A stretch of 64,000 nt of DNA, from NCBI RefSeq assembly GCF_019012925.1, contig NZ_JAGIRL010000043.1, positions 13,794 through 77,793 of the forward strand. Direction: 5' to 3'. The translations under genes and the position numbers were made by a program. Shown one piece after another: positions 16,144 through 27,501 of the stretch. The stretch is from Fusobacterium sp. (GTDB lineage Bacteria > Fusobacteriota > Fusobacteriia > Fusobacteriales > Fusobacteriaceae). Under the pieces are notes generated by a model. The model was not told the DNA's origin and made no database searches. It saw only the letters and a list, made by a program, of their open reading frames with translations. Every line of letters starts with the position of its first letter. Positions within the stretch are counted from its first letter, which is position 1.

Positions 16144-17403
16144 TTATCTTCTTATAATTCTATCTGCAACCATAGCTGCTCTTTTATTGGATAATACATC
16201 ATGAACTCTAACTATATCCACACCTTTTTCTATACCTATAACTGTAGTTGCAACTGTCCCATCTACTCTCTCTTCAGGGGCTACCTCACCTAATATTGTA
16301 CCTATAAATCTTTTTCTTGATGCACCTAAAAGTAATCTTCCTAAATCTCTTAATTCCTGTAATCTTGACAATACTTCTAAATTCTCATCTATCCCTTTTC
16401 CAAAACCAATTCCAGGATCCAATATAATTTTTTCCTTAGAGATTCCATAATTTTCAGCTATTTTATAAGTTTTTTCAAAAAACTTTTTCATAGTTGTAAT
16501 TATATCCTCTCTATATTCTTTTCCATTCTGATTGTGCATAGCAATCACTGGTACATCATATTTTTTTACCACTTCTGCCATCTCTCCACTATCATATTGT
16601 AATCCCCATATATCATTTAGTATATGAGCTCCAGCTTCAAAAGCTGCCTTTGCTACCCTATGTTTATATGTATCTATAGAAACAACAGCCCCCAATTCAA
16701 CAACTTTTTTTATAACTGGTACTACTCTATCTATCTCCTCTTCTGCACTTATCTCAACATATCCAGGTCTAGTAGATTCACCACCAATATCTATTATGTC
16801 AACTCCCTCATCTATCATCTTTTTGGCATGTTCTACAGCTTTCTCTAGGGTATTATGTTGTCCTCCATCAGAAAAAGAATCAGGAGTTACATTTAAGATA
16901 CCCATTATTAAAGTCTTTTTACCAAGTTCTATCTCTTTATCTCTACATTTTAATACCTGTACTTCTCTTCTATTTTTTTTATATACCATGGGTACAAATC
17001 TAATCCCTTTTATATTCTGCTCCTCATCTGTAACTGTAAATCCCATCTTTTTATAGATATTTACAGCATTTAATGATGAGTTTACTGTTATCTCATTCTC
17101 CTTAGTCAAAGATAGTACTTTTTGAAAAAGCTCTTTCCCTATTCCCTTTCTTTGATAGTACTTTTTTACAAAGAACAAGCATATGTGTTGTCTATCTTGC
17201 AATCCAATTATTCCAACTAACTCTCTTCTGTCATAAGTTCCATATATTTCAAATGAATTAATTAATTCTCTACAGTCTAAAAATTTTCTAAACTCTTCGA
17301 CACCTGAACGATTATAGTTGAATGCCTCACTCTCTAAAAAAACGTCCCAAACAAGTTTTAACGCCTTATTTATCTCTAATTTTTCAAGCTTCCTAATCTC
17401 CAT
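16144..17403 (-). CDS. folP: Fusion of a GNAT acetyltransferase domain and dihydropteroate synthase
   Basis: 419 residues. The C-terminal ~270 residues are dihydropteroate synthase (EC 2.5.1.15): MGILNVTPDSFSDGG, the DIGGESTRPG loop, SIDTYKHRVA, ILDPGIGFGKG and the LLGASRKRFIG motif are all intact. The first ~145 residues are a GNAT domain (VFLESEAFNYN, FFVKKYYQRKGIGKELF with the R-x-x-G-x-G acetyl-CoA loop, and NIYKKMGF). There is no stop or ribosome site between the parts, so it is one polypeptide. The substrate of the GNAT part is unknown. Its start overlaps the folB-folK stop by 11 bases in the folE-folBK-folP operon. Confidence 0.93.
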   Translation of the reverse strand: MEIRKLEKLEINKALKLVWDVFLESEAFNYNRSGVEEFRKFLDCRELINSFEIYGTYDRRELVGIIGLQDRQHICLFFVKKYYQRKGIGKELFQKVLSLTKENEITVNSSLNAVNIYKKMGFTVTDEEQNIKGIRFVPMVYKKNRREVQVLKCRDKEIELGKKTLIMGILNVTPDSFSDGGQHNTLEKAVEHAKKMIDEGVDIIDIGGESTRPGYVEISAEEEIDRVVPVIKKVVELGAVVSIDTYKHRVAKAAFEAGAHILNDIWGLQYDSGEMAEVVKKYDVPVIAMHNQNGKEYREDIITTMKKFFEKTYKIAENYGISKEKIILDPGIGFGKGIDENLEVLSRLQELRDLGRLLLGASRKRFIGTILGEVAPEERVDGTVATTVIGIEKGVDIVRVHDVLSNKRAAMVADRIIRR

Positions 17404-18229
17404 TTTTTACCCCACTCTCTTTTATCTTTCTAGCTAACATTGAGATACTCTTTCTTTCCAATGGATGAATGTAATTTGGAGCAATCTCTGCTAGTGGATC
17501 TAGTACAAACTCTCTTTCACATATCCAAGGGTGTGGAACAGCTAAATTATCTTCTCCTATTACCTCATTATCATAGAATAAGATATCAATATCTATTATT
17601 CTAGGCCCCCACTTTATCTCTCTCACTCTTCCCATTTCTAACTCTATTTTTAAAATAGAACTCAAAAATTCTTGGGCTGTCATAAGTGTTTTTACTTCTA
17701 AACAAGCATTTAAAAAATTATCCTGCTCTATATAACCAAAAGGTTCTGTCTCTAGTATTGTACTTTTTTTAGTTACGGTTGTATCCTTCAATTCTCCAAT
17801 TCTCTTGATAGCTTCTAACAGATTCTCTCTCTTTTCTCCCATATTACTTCCTAAAGAGAGATATATTCTATGCCATTTTCTCGTAATCTCTACAGCTACA
17901 TTTTCAAAGTGCATCTGTAGTGGAGCCCACGGTTTTTTTACTGTGACTTTTACCTCTTTTACCAATTCATATTTTTTTAAAATCATCTCTGCTATCTCTT
18001 CAGCACAGCTCTCTATCAAATCCACACTCTTCTCAAGAAATAGTTTTTCTACATCTTGAGCAACTAACCCATAGTGAACTGATTTACTTAAATCTCCTGT
18101 TTTCCCAGCTTCTCTTGTATCTACAGTAAGCTCTAAAGATACCAAAAATTTTTGTCCCAATTTTTTCTCTTCAGGAAATACCCCGTGAAATCCTATAAAC
18201 TCTAGGTTATTTATATATATTTTATCCAT
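17393..18229 (-). CDS. folBK: Bifunctional dihydroneopterin aldolase / HPPK (FolB-FolK fusion)
   Basis: 278 residues. The first ~118 are dihydroneopterin aldolase (FHGVFPEEKKLGQKF, SVHYGLVA, a C-terminal VTVKKPWAP segment with the conserved Lys-Pro). From ~119 the chain is 6-hydroxymethyl-7,8-dihydropterin pyrophosphokinase: YLSLGSNMGEKRENL, and further on GPRIIDIDILFYDN with the paired Asp residues and HPWICEREFVLDPL. It carries out two successive steps between the GTP cyclohydrolase product and the FolP substrate. It starts 11 nt after folE and overlaps folP. Confidence 0.95.
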   Translation of the reverse strand: MDKIYINNLEFIGFHGVFPEEKKLGQKFLVSLELTVDTREAGKTGDLSKSVHYGLVAQDVEKLFLEKSVDLIESCAEEIAEMILKKYELVKEVKVTVKKPWAPLQMHFENVAVEITRKWHRIYLSLGSNMGEKRENLLEAIKRIGELKDTTVTKKSTILETEPFGYIEQDNFLNACLEVKTLMTAQEFLSSILKIELEMGRVREIKWGPRIIDIDILFYDNEVIGEDNLAVPHPWICEREFVLDPLAEIAPNYIHPLERKSISMLARKIKESGVKNGD

Positions 18230-18239
18230 TATATCACCA

Positions 18240-18791
18240 CTATTTTAATAAAGTTAAAACCTCTACTCTTCTATTTGTATCCTGTTCAAAGATTCCTCGA
18301 TATGAAGTAGTTATTATTTGACTATTCTCTTTTTTAGCACCTCTCATTGTCATGCACAGATGTCTTGCTTTTATTATTACCATAACTCCTTGGCAATCAA
18401 GTGTATTGTATATTACATCTGCTAACTCACTTCCTAATCTTTCCTGTATTTGAGGTCTTTTTGCTAGTATCTCTATACTTTTGATAATATCTCCAAAACC
18501 TACTATCTTCCCATTTGGAATATATGCTACATCTATTGTTCCAAAAAAGGGTAGAAAATGGTGCTCACACATAGAGTAAAAGTCTATTGATTTTTCCATT
18601 ACTAGATCATTACTATTCACTGAAAAATGTCTCTGTAAAGGTTCACTTGGATCCTTGTCAATTCCTGCAAATAACTCTGAATAACTCTGAGCAACTCTTT
18701 GTGGAGTCTCTCTCAATCCCTCTCTTTCTCTATCTTCTCCTATCCCATCCAATATGGCTTTAAAAGCTTCCTCTATCTTCTCTAACTCCAT
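18240..18791 (-). CDS. folE: GTP cyclohydrolase I
   Basis: 183 residues. It converts GTP to 7,8-dihydroneopterin triphosphate (EC 3.5.4.16), the first folate step. The zinc site is visible as MCEHHFLPF plus the Cys of ARHLCMTMRG, and LRETPQRVAQSY matches the N-terminal helix. It is first in the folE-folBK-folP operon, read on the minus strand. The glyS terminator lies immediately upstream. Confidence 0.97.
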   Translation of the reverse strand: MELEKIEEAFKAILDGIGEDREREGLRETPQRVAQSYSELFAGIDKDPSEPLQRHFSVNSNDLVMEKSIDFYSMCEHHFLPFFGTIDVAYIPNGKIVGFGDIIKSIEILAKRPQIQERLGSELADVIYNTLDCQGVMVIIKARHLCMTMRGAKKENSQIITTSYRGIFEQDTNRRVEVLTLLK

Positions 18792-18828
18792 CTTCTCTTC
18801 CTCTTTCTATTATTTTAAAATTTTATAA

Positions 18829-18858
18829 AAAAGAGGATAACAATAGCTATCCTCTTTT
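18829..18858 (-). terminator. Terminator after glyS
   Basis: AAAAGAGGATA (18829-18839) pairs perfectly with TATCCTCTTTT (18848-18858); on the minus strand the stem is followed by a T-rich tail. It separates the glyS operon from folE. Confidence 0.8.
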
Positions 18859-18861
18859 ATC

Positions 18862-20928
18862 TTATCTTTCTTCTATTTGATTTAAATCTGCCATCTTACT
18901 AAAGATATCAGTTAAAAATCTTAGTTGAGATAGTCTATTATTTTTAATAGTTTCATCTTTGTCCATAACTATTATTTTATCAAAGTAGTTATTGATTATA
19001 TCTTTTCCAGTAGTTATCTCTTTTAAATATTTAGAATAATCTTTATTAGCTAAAGCCTCTTCCACTTTTTCACTTAAGTTCATTGAGAAGTTATATAACT
19101 CTTTCTCAATCTCCTCTTTAAATAGAGCTGTATCTACTGTCATATCTCTATGATCTTTTGAGATGTTTCCAACTCTTTTTAATACAGGTAAAAGCTCTCC
19201 AAATTCCTTCTCTTTTGCAAAAGCTTCAAGAGTTTTTACTCTCTCTAATGCCTCTACTATATTGTCATAATCTCTGTTTAACACAGCATCTATTACATCT
19301 TTACTGAATCCCATATCTCCAAAGATATTGATCTCTCTCTGCTTAAAGAACTCTAATACCTCTGCTTCAACCTCTGCTCTATCTCTTTTTAGTACTCCAT
19401 CAGCTTGTAAAGTATCTAGAGATCTATTTACAAGAGCTTTTAAAGAGATATTTAATTTTGAATTGATAATTACATTTACAATTCCTAAAGCCGCTCTTCT
19501 TAAAGCAAATGGGTCTTTAGATCCACTTGGTATAACTCCTACACCAAAACAACCAACTAGAGTATCCAATCTATCAGAGATACCAGCTATAATTCCTTCC
19601 ATCTCTGTAGGTAGTAAATCTCCTTGGAATCTTGGATAGTAATGCTCTTTTATTCCTAGAGAAACTTTCTCATTTTCACCTGATTTTAAAGCATAGTCTG
19701 CTCCCATAAATCCTTGTAATTTAGTAAACTCTTTCTCTCCAATCATATTTGAAACTAGGTCTGCTTTTGCTAAGTATACAGTTCTTAAAACATCTTCTCT
19801 TCTATCTGCACAACTTAATACGTCCACTAAATAGTTAGCTATCTCTCTACTTCTCTCTATTTTTTGGTATATAGTCCCTAAATCTTTTTGGAAAACAACA
19901 GTTTTTAATTTCTCTACATTATCTGCTAATGGGTGTTTTAAATCCTCTTGATAGAAGAATCTAGCATCTGCTAATCTAGCTGATAATACTTTCTCATTTC
20001 CTTTTCTTACATAATCAGAACTCTCTACACCATTTCTTACAACAACAAATTTAGGTAGTAATTTTCCATTATTATCTAAAATTGGGAAATATCTTTGGTG
20101 TACTTGCATTGATATTATTAAAACCTCTTGTGGTACCTCTAAGAAATCTGAATTAAAAGTTCCAACTATAGGACAAGGGTACTCTATTAAGTTTGTTACC
20201 TCATCTAATAGCTCATCTTCTATGTGTACTTGCTCTCCAGCTTCAGCACACTTTGCTACTAGATCTTTTACTAAAGCTCTTCTCTCATCTAGATCTATAA
20301 TTACATTATTTTCTCTTATTTTTGTAAAATACTCATCTATATTTGATACTTCAAACTCTTTTCCAAAGAATCTATGTCCTCTTGATCTATTTCCGCTAGT
20401 TATTCCCTCTATTTCAAAAGGTATTACCTCTGAATCACATAGAGCTAAGAACCATTGAACTGGTCTTGCAAATCTTAATTTTTTATCAGCCCATTTCATT
20501 GATTTTGGGAAGTTTAACTCAAGAACTAGAGATTTTAATATCTCTGATAATAACTCTTTTGTCTCTCTTCCTTCCATAAATTTTCTAGTAGCTATATACT
20601 CTCCCTTTGGAGTTTCCACAATCTCTAATTGCTCAGGCTCTATACCTTGTGACTTAGCAAATCCAAGTCCTGCTCTAGATAGCTCTCCATTTACATAAGC
20701 TATACTCTTAGCTGGTCCCATATTTACAAGATCTAAGTCCTCCTGTTTTTCAGCTAAATTATGAACATCTAAAATAAGTCTTCTTGGTGTTCCATAAGTT
20801 TTTATCTCATCAAATTTAATTCTTTCTGTTTCTAATTTTGTTTCTAAATTATGTTTTAAATCATTTAATGCCTGCTTCAAAAATCTTGCTGGCAACTCTT
20901 CCATTCCAATTTCAAATAGTAATCTCAA
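18862..20928 (-). CDS. glyS: Glycyl-tRNA synthetase beta subunit
   Basis: 688 residues, the normal length of the beta chain in the alpha2-beta2 form. The N-terminus [14 protein letters not shown] and the blocks [24 protein letters not shown] and [12 protein letters not shown] are diagnostic. The beta subunit recognises tRNA-Gly, while the alpha subunit carries the class II active site. The start is a TTG at 20928 preceded by GAGGAAG, 14 nt after the glyQ stop. It ends just before a terminator. Confidence 0.96.
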   Translation of the reverse strand: MRLLFEIGMEELPARFLKQALNDLKHNLETKLETERIKFDEIKTYGTPRRLILDVHNLAEKQEDLDLVNMGPAKSIAYVNGELSRAGLGFAKSQGIEPEQLEIVETPKGEYIATRKFMEGRETKELLSEILKSLVLELNFPKSMKWADKKLRFARPVQWFLALCDSEVIPFEIEGITSGNRSRGHRFFGKEFEVSNIDEYFTKIRENNVIIDLDERRALVKDLVAKCAEAGEQVHIEDELLDEVTNLIEYPCPIVGTFNSDFLEVPQEVLIISMQVHQRYFPILDNNGKLLPKFVVVRNGVESSDYVRKGNEKVLSARLADARFFYQEDLKHPLADNVEKLKTVVFQKDLGTIYQKIERSREIANYLVDVLSCADRREDVLRTVYLAKADLVSNMIGEKEFTKLQGFMGADYALKSGENEKVSLGIKEHYYPRFQGDLLPTEMEGIIAGISDRLDTLVGCFGVGVIPSGSKDPFALRRAALGIVNVIINSKLNISLKALVNRSLDTLQADGVLKRDRAEVEAEVLEFFKQREINIFGDMGFSKDVIDAVLNRDYDNIVEALERVKTLEAFAKEKEFGELLPVLKRVGNISKDHRDMTVDTALFKEEIEKELYNFSMNLSEKVEEALANKDYSKYLKEITTGKDIINNYFDKIIVMDKDETIKNNRLSQLRFLTDIFSKMADLNQIEER

Positions 20929-20941
20929 CGTTCTTCCTCCT

Positions 20942-21811
20942 CTATTTCTTTAATAATGGATATCCTAAATCTTTTCTATTTTGAACATAAACTTCAGCAC
21001 ATCTTCTTGCCAAGTTTCTAACTCTTAATATATATGCCATTCTCTCAGTAGTAGATATAGCTCCTCTTGAATCTAGTACATTGAAAACGTGAGAACATTT
21101 TAATACATAATCATATGCTGGTAATACTAATCCTTCATCTAGTATTCTTGTAGCTTCTTTTTCATACTCATCAAACCATTTAAAGTGTTTGTCTAAATCT
21201 GCTAATTCAAAAGAATATTTAGAATTCTCATATTCAAACTGGAATCTCATATCTCCATATTTAACACCAGGTGCCCACTCTAAATCATAAATATTCTCTT
21301 TATTTTGTATGTATAGTGCAATTCTTTCTAGTCCATAAGTGATCTCAACAGGAATAGGATCTAATTCTAAACCTCCTACTTGTTGGAAATATGTAAACTG
21401 AGTAACTTCCATTCCATCTAACCATACTTCCCAACCAAGTCCCCATGCTCCTAATGTAGGTGATTCCCAGTCGTCTTCAACAAAACGAATATCATGTTTT
21501 TCTGGCTCTATCCCCAATACTCTTAAACTTTCTAAATAAAGTTCTTGAATATTTAATGGAGATGGTTTCATTATAACTTGAAATTGGTGGTGTTGATATA
21601 CTCTATTTGGATTTTCTCCATATCTTCCATCTTTTGGTCTTCTTGATGGCTCAACATATGCCACACTCCATGGCTCTGGTCCTAGTGACATAAGGAATGT
21701 ATTTGGGTTAAATGTTCCTGCTCCTTTTTCTATATCATAAGGATTTCCTAATACACACCCTTTTGAACTCCAATATTTTTGAAGAGCAAAAATTATCTCT
21801 TGAAATGTCAT
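20942..21811 (-). CDS. glyQ: Glycyl-tRNA synthetase alpha subunit
   Basis: 289 residues. [48 protein letters not shown], and [13 protein letters not shown] are standard alpha-subunit blocks that make up the class II catalytic core (EC 6.1.1.14). Its ATG overlaps the lspA stop as ATGA, so translation is probably coupled. Together with glyS it forms the complete enzyme. Confidence 0.97.
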   Translation of the reverse strand: MTFQEIIFALQKYWSSKGCVLGNPYDIEKGAGTFNPNTFLMSLGPEPWSVAYVEPSRRPKDGRYGENPNRVYQHHQFQVIMKPSPLNIQELYLESLRVLGIEPEKHDIRFVEDDWESPTLGAWGLGWEVWLDGMEVTQFTYFQQVGGLELDPIPVEITYGLERIALYIQNKENIYDLEWAPGVKYGDMRFQFEYENSKYSFELADLDKHFKWFDEYEKEATRILDEGLVLPAYDYVLKCSHVFNVLDSRGAISTTERMAYILRVRNLARRCAEVYVQNRKDLGYPLLKK

Positions 21812-22278
21812 TGCTTATCCTCCTCTTTTTCTCTCTTCCCTTTTAAAATTAATTGATCTAACAATATAAATATTACACCTATATTTATCCATACATCTGC
21901 AACATTGAATACATATGACCAGATACCTCTAAAGTCTACCATATCTACTACGTATCCTCTAAAAGCTCTATCTATCATATTTCCAACTGCACCTGACAAT
22001 ATATAGATAAATCCAAGCTTCTCTATAAAAGATAATTTATTTTTCTCTTTATATAAGTAATAAGCAATAGCTACAATTGCTATAATTGTAGCTACACTTA
22101 TTATATCTAGTTTTCCTTGAAACATTCCAAAGGCAATACCTCTATTTTTTACATAAGTTATGTGAAAAAAGTTGTTTATCATAGGTATTGTCTCTCCCTC
22201 TAGCATATTTAAATCTATTAAATATTTAGACAATTGATCAATACCTACAAGTATCAAGATTAAAACTATATATATCAT
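21808..22278 (-). CDS. lspA: Lipoprotein signal peptidase (signal peptidase II)
   Basis: 156 residues with four predicted membrane helices. The two catalytic aspartates of this aspartyl protease are in [10 protein letters not shown] and FNVADVWIN, and the conserved [10 protein letters not shown] loop is present. It removes signal peptides from diacylglyceryl-prolipoproteins in the membrane. It follows ileS by 8 nt, the same ileS-lspA order as in many bacteria, and overlaps glyQ. Confidence 0.96.
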   Translation of the reverse strand: MIYIVLILILVGIDQLSKYLIDLNMLEGETIPMINNFFHITYVKNRGIAFGMFQGKLDIISVATIIAIVAIAYYLYKEKNKLSFIEKLGFIYILSGAVGNMIDRAFRGYVVDMVDFRGIWSYVFNVADVWINIGVIFILLDQLILKGKREKEEDKQ

Positions 22279-22286
22279 ACTTTCTC

Positions 22287-25088
22287 CTAGTTATTATTTA
22301 ATACAGCTGCACATCTTGGACATAGTGTTGGATGGTTGCTATCTTTTCCAATCTCTGTCGAATATTTCCAACATCTTTCACATTTTTCTCCATCAGCATG
22401 TACTACTTTTATGTATAGATCTTGTAACTCTTCACCTTTTACAAATGTATCATCAATAGCATCTACTATTTCAACATCTGATACAATTAAAGCTAATTCC
22501 AATCTATCTCTATTCTCCACTAAGAAGTTTTGCATTTCAGAGTTTGCAAAATGTAAAATTACTTTAGCATCTAAAGAGTTTCCAATTATTCTGTTCTCTC
22601 CTTGTCTTGCTTTTTCTAGCATCTTATTGCTCTCTTTTCTAATTTTTATAATATCTGCCCATTTTGCTTCTACTTCTGAATTTAGATACTCATCATTCTC
22701 TTCATACCAAGAGCTTAATAATACTGATTCTTCATCTTTTAAAGACTCTGGTAATGTATCCCAAATCTCCTCAGCTGTGAATGAAAGAATTGGTGCTATC
22801 ATCTTAGTTAAAGTTAATAGTATCTCAGTCATTACTGTTTGAGCTGATTTTCTGTCTAGAGAGTCTGTTCCCTCTGTATAAAGTCTATCTTTTATGATAT
22901 CTAGATAGAAAGCAGACATATCTACTCCTGCAAAATAGTGTATATCTTGGAATAAGTTATAGAACTCATATTTTTCATAGTTCTCAGTAACTTTTCTTTT
23001 TAAAATCTCCAACTTATTTAATGCCCATTTATCAATTTCCATTAAATCTTTATATGCTACTTTGTCAGTTGCAGGATTGAAGTCATTGCTATTTCCTAAA
23101 ATATATCTAGCAGTATTTCTTACTCTTCTATATGCTTCTGCCATCTGTTTTAGAATGTTGTCAGAAATTTTTACATCTTCTCTATAATCTACTGAAGCAC
23201 ACCATAATCTTAAGATATCTGCTCCATATACTTTTATTACATCAGCTGGTACTACAACGTTTCCTACTGATTTAGACATCTTTTTACCCTCTCCATCATT
23301 TACAAATCCGTGTGTTAAGATCTTTTTGTATGGAGCATCATGAGTAGAACCTATTGATGTTAATAGTGATGTTTGGAACCAACCTCTGTGCTGGTCTGAT
23401 CCCTCTAAGTACATATCAGCTGGTCTATGTAATAACTCTCCTCTAGTTTCTAATACAGATCTATGAGATACTCCAGAGTCAAACCATACGTCCATTATGT
23501 TTGTCTCTTTTCTTAGAGTTACTCCTTTTAAGTTATATTTCTCTAATAACTCTTCACCTATTAACTCCTCTGCTGTATGTGTTAACCAAGCAGCTGTTCC
23601 CTCTTTTCTAACTATCTCTACTATTCTTGCTAAGATCTCTTTATTGTATATCTCTTTTCCAGTCTCTTCGTTATAGAATACAGGAATTGGTACTCCCCAC
23701 ACTCTTTGTCTTGAGATACACCAGTCAGGTCTTGTCTCTAGCATAGATCCTATTCTATTTCTTCCCCAAGCTGGTACAAACTCTACATCATCTAATGCTC
23801 TTAGAGCTCTCTCTCTTAAGTCTGATCCCTCTGCTTTTACGAACCATTGCTCAGTTGCTCTAAATATTACTGGAGTTTTTGATCTCCAATCATGTGGATA
23901 TGAGTGCTCTATATTTTTTAATTTTAATAGGTGTCCTGTCTCTTCTATATGAGCTACTATTGCCTTGTTAGCTTTTAAATAGAATAATCCTGCAAACTCT
24001 CCTGCCTCTTCAGTTAAAACACCTTTATTGTTGATAGGTGAGATTACCTCTATACCATATCTAGTTGCCACTACATAGTCATCTTGTCCATGCCCAGGAG
24101 CTGTGTGTACACATCCTGTTCCTGCATCAGCTGTAACGTGTGTTCCTAAGATTATCATTCCAGTTCTATCTATGAATGGGTGCTTATATGTTGTTCTTTC
24201 AATCTCATTTCCTATGAACTCTTTTATTAACTCATAAGATGTTATCTCCATCTCAGCAAAAGCTTTCTCTGCTAACTCTTTTGCTAAAATTAAGTTTCCT
24301 TTTTCAGTTTTATATACTCCATATTCAAAGTTAGGATTTAATGATATTGCCATATTCGCAGGTAAAGTCCATGGAGTTGTTGTCCAAATTACTACCCAAG
24401 TTTGCTCTGTTAATCCTAATTTTTCTAATAGATCGGAGTTAGCTTCCATTCTAACATAGATAGATGGAGATGTTACATTTTTATACTCTATCTCTGCTTC
24501 AGCTAGTGCTGTTTCTGTAACTGGTGACCAGTAAATTGGTTTTAATCCTTTAAATACATATCCATTTTCATAAAGCTCTCCAAATACCTCTAATTGTTTA
24601 GCTTCATATTCTGGTTTTAATGTTAGGTATGGATTTTCCCAATCTCCTAATACTCCTAATCTTTTAAATCCTTCTCTTTGGATAGATACCCATTTTAAAG
24701 CATATTCTGTACAAAGTTTTCTTATCTCTAATGGAGACATCTCTTTTGCTTTATCTCCTAATTGCTCAGTTACTTTTAATTCGATAGGTAATCCGTGAGT
24801 ATCCCATCCAGGTATGTATGGTGCATTATACCCTCTTAATCTTTTATATTTTAAAATGATATCTTTAAGAATTTTATTCAAAGCATGACCTATGTGGATA
24901 TCACCGTTAGCATAAGGTGGTCCATCATGTAATATAAATGATTTTGTACCTTTTGTTAATCCTTTTTCATAGATCTTATTTTCTTCCCATTTTTGAATAA
25001 TTTTAGGTTCCTTATTTGGAAGATTTGCCTTCATTTGAAAACTTGTCTTCGGAAGGTTTAATGTTGCTCCGTAATCCTTTTCACTCAT
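22287..25088 (-). CDS. ileS: Isoleucyl-tRNA synthetase
   Basis: 933 residues, a class I synthetase (EC 6.1.1.5). The HIGH motif ([11 protein letters not shown], near residue 65), the [10 protein letters not shown] block, the editing domain ([19 protein letters not shown]), and KMSKS (~residue 600) are present. The C-terminal zinc knuckle CERCWKYS...CPRC marks the bacterial type. ATG 25088 overlaps the stop of the upstream sensor kinase gene by one base. No T-box or other leader is visible because it sits inside an operon. Confidence 0.97.
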   Translation of the reverse strand: MSEKDYGATLNLPKTSFQMKANLPNKEPKIIQKWEENKIYEKGLTKGTKSFILHDGPPYANGDIHIGHALNKILKDIILKYKRLRGYNAPYIPGWDTHGLPIELKVTEQLGDKAKEMSPLEIRKLCTEYALKWVSIQREGFKRLGVLGDWENPYLTLKPEYEAKQLEVFGELYENGYVFKGLKPIYWSPVTETALAEAEIEYKNVTSPSIYVRMEANSDLLEKLGLTEQTWVVIWTTTPWTLPANMAISLNPNFEYGVYKTEKGNLILAKELAEKAFAEMEITSYELIKEFIGNEIERTTYKHPFIDRTGMIILGTHVTADAGTGCVHTAPGHGQDDYVVATRYGIEVISPINNKGVLTEEAGEFAGLFYLKANKAIVAHIEETGHLLKLKNIEHSYPHDWRSKTPVIFRATEQWFVKAEGSDLRERALRALDDVEFVPAWGRNRIGSMLETRPDWCISRQRVWGVPIPVFYNEETGKEIYNKEILARIVEIVRKEGTAAWLTHTAEELIGEELLEKYNLKGVTLRKETNIMDVWFDSGVSHRSVLETRGELLHRPADMYLEGSDQHRGWFQTSLLTSIGSTHDAPYKKILTHGFVNDGEGKKMSKSVGNVVVPADVIKVYGADILRLWCASVDYREDVKISDNILKQMAEAYRRVRNTARYILGNSNDFNPATDKVAYKDLMEIDKWALNKLEILKRKVTENYEKYEFYNLFQDIHYFAGVDMSAFYLDIIKDRLYTEGTDSLDRKSAQTVMTEILLTLTKMIAPILSFTAEEIWDTLPESLKDEESVLLSSWYEENDEYLNSEVEAKWADIIKIRKESNKMLEKARQGENRIIGNSLDAKVILHFANSEMQNFLVENRDRLELALIVSDVEIVDAIDDTFVKGEELQDLYIKVVHADGEKCERCWKYSTEIGKDSNHPTLCPRCAAVLNNN

Positions 25089-27496
25089 TATAAAATCTCC
25101 TCCTTATATATATTTAAAGTTATTTTTACGTCCGTTCCTTCATTCTCTTGAGATAAAATCTTAATTACTCCGTGGTGGTCCTTCACAATCCTTGATACTA
25201 TTGCTAGACCTAGACCTGGAGAGTTTTCATTATAACCTACAAATGGTTCAAATACATTTTCTAACTGCTCTTTTGTCATTCCTATTCCATTATCGATTAT
25301 ATTAATTCTTATTTTATCCACATTTTTTTCTTTTGTCACTATAATATTTATTTTTTTATTATCTTGATTTTTTTTATCAAAAGATTCTTTAGCATTTTTT
25401 ATAACTTCATATAGAGCTCTCTTTAATCTCGCTCTATTTCCTATTATCTTTCCATTATAGTTAATAAAAGTCGAGATGTTTATCCCTATTTTCTCCAATT
25501 TTTCCTCTACTCCAGAGATTACTTCTGAGATTATCTCCTCTATATCTATAATTTCAAGTGGTTCATCACTTTTTACATTGATGTACTCATTCAATATCTC
25601 TTTTTCACGCTTAAGTTTGATTATCTCATTTTTTATCTCTTGAATCTGAATTTTAAGCAAAATATTACTTTGATCATATTCAGTCATCTTCTCCATAAAA
25701 TCTAGCATCTTCTCAAAGGAATTCTCCCTACTCTTAAAAAACCTCTCCACAAGTTTTCCTGTAGTTACAGCTCTTTCTAAGTCGATCTTCTCCTCTTCAA
25801 TAGTTCTATTTTTTATTCTAATTGCTATATTTAGAGATAACAATGTTAGTAACTCAACCTCTTCTTGAGATATGTTGTTATCCTTCCCAAAATAATCAAC
25901 TACTATACAACCATAGTTTCTCTTCTCACTATAGATTGGCATAATCAAAAATCTATTGATTCCAAAACTTTTAAATAATTCATTTCCTAAATTATATTTG
26001 TATCCTTTATCATTTTCGAAAATTATTCTTTTCTCCACAAGAGATTTCACAATTAAACTATCTGATTTAAATGGTATTTTTATAAGTTTTACAAGCTCAT
26101 TCAATTCAGCTATTTGGAATTTAAACCCTGAAGTATTTCCTTCATTGTTTAATACCTCTCTTTTTACACGATTATTTATAACTGCCAACTCTCCTACTAA
26201 TCTATCTGCTTCTCTACTATATCTAAAGTACATAGCACGACTATAGCCCAGCCCTACCTCTGAAGTAAAGGCTGACATTATCTCCTTTACAGTTACAGTC
26301 ATATCATTTTCAATCTGTATATTCATCAAAATTCTTTCAATTGAATCCAGTCTTTTCAAAGTTCCCAAAAGCTTTTTATTTTTATTTTTTGCTTGTTCCT
26401 CATTATTTCTAATATCTTCAGCCATTTTATTAAAACTTTTTGAAAGAGTTCTTATCTCATCTACTCCCTCAGGTTTCACAAAAATCTTATAATTTCCCTT
26501 GCTTACCTCTTCAGCTGCATCTATTATCTTAGATAAAGGTTCCAAAAGATTCCCAAATAACTTTGCTGAAACAGTTGTACTAACTGCCACAAATAGAAGT
26601 ATTATCATTATTACTGATAAAGATACTACTCTTTTCAATTTCTCAATAGCTTCATAATATATAGCCACTCCCATACTTCCTATATACTCATTTTTATAAT
26701 CATATAGATCTGTCAAAGCTATATAATAAACCTCTTTATTGCTATCTTTCTTTTTATAAATATAACTAAATCTTTGAATAAAATTTCTACTTGGGTCTCG
26801 CTTCTTGATTGCTCTCATCTCATCTGTAAAATTAAGTCCATTAGAAATATATTTACCATCAATTAATAGTATTATACTATCCTCTTCTCCTAATCCTCCT
26901 ACAGCTTCTAAAGCATTTAAAACATCTTGATTAGTTGGCATAGTCAATACAACATAGAGTTTTCTCGACCTTTCAACCTCATATCTCAATATCGTTCTAG
27001 AGTATATGTTATCCCCATTTTTAAAGAAATATGTGGCTTTTATCTCACCATCATTTTGAGCCACATTCTCTTTAAATCCAGTTTGATCTATGATTGTTTT
27101 TCTATGATTCTCATTTGATTCTGCCAATACAATTCCATCTTCATCTACTATTGATAGATTTGAATCCTTATACATGCTAAAGTTTTTCTTTAATAATCTA
27201 GTTTGAAGCATCTTTGCCTGTTGAGTATAGGTAAAATTTTTCCTAAAATTTCTATCACCCAAAGCCCCCACATTTCTTATTACTTGGTTAAGATCATCCT
27301 TAGACTTTAAAATCTCACCACTGTATGCCCTTGTTATTAAAGCTATCTTATCTCTAGCCGAATCTATAAATTTAGACTCAATATTTTGAAATGCTGTAAA
27401 AGTTAAAAAGAGGGCAATAGTGATTGATACCATCACTATTGCAATATCATTATAAAATACCATTCTAAATAAAAGAGAACTTCTACTTACCTTCAT
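25088..27496 (-). CDS. Membrane sensor histidine kinase-like protein lacking a phosphoacceptor histidine
   Basis: 802 residues. A membrane helix (~15-35) and a second (~290-312) enclose a ~250-residue extracytoplasmic sensor region, probably a Cache fold. A HAMP domain (~313-365, [15 protein letters not shown]), a GAF-like domain (~390-570), a helical segment, and a C-terminal HATPase domain follow. The N box (EVIKNAKES), DNGIGM and GLGLAIV are intact. In the helical segment where H-E-x-x-N/P is expected (~585-640, [13 protein letters not shown]) there is no histidine at all. It lies between tex and ileS with no response regulator nearby. Ligand and output are unknown. Confidence 0.75.
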   Translation of the reverse strand: MKVSRSSLLFRMVFYNDIAIVMVSITIALFLTFTAFQNIESKFIDSARDKIALITRAYSGEILKSKDDLNQVIRNVGALGDRNFRKNFTYTQQAKMLQTRLLKKNFSMYKDSNLSIVDEDGIVLAESNENHRKTIIDQTGFKENVAQNDGEIKATYFFKNGDNIYSRTILRYEVERSRKLYVVLTMPTNQDVLNALEAVGGLGEEDSIILLIDGKYISNGLNFTDEMRAIKKRDPSRNFIQRFSYIYKKKDSNKEVYYIALTDLYDYKNEYIGSMGVAIYYEAIEKLKRVVSLSVIMIILLFVAVSTTVSAKLFGNLLEPLSKIIDAAEEVSKGNYKIFVKPEGVDEIRTLSKSFNKMAEDIRNNEEQAKNKNKKLLGTLKRLDSIERILMNIQIENDMTVTVKEIMSAFTSEVGLGYSRAMYFRYSREADRLVGELAVINNRVKREVLNNEGNTSGFKFQIAELNELVKLIKIPFKSDSLIVKSLVEKRIIFENDKGYKYNLGNELFKSFGINRFLIMPIYSEKRNYGCIVVDYFGKDNNISQEEVELLTLLSLNIAIRIKNRTIEEEKIDLERAVTTGKLVERFFKSRENSFEKMLDFMEKMTEYDQSNILLKIQIQEIKNEIIKLKREKEILNEYINVKSDEPLEIIDIEEIISEVISGVEEKLEKIGINISTFINYNGKIIGNRARLKRALYEVIKNAKESFDKKNQDNKKINIIVTKEKNVDKIRINIIDNGIGMTKEQLENVFEPFVGYNENSPGLGLAIVSRIVKDHHGVIKILSQENEGTDVKITLNIYKEEIL

Positions 27497-27501
27497 TGAA
27501 A

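Noticed and set aside
22287..25088. T-box leader for ileS or glyQS
   Set aside because: These genes overlap or nearly touch their neighbours; there is no leader in which a T-box could lie.
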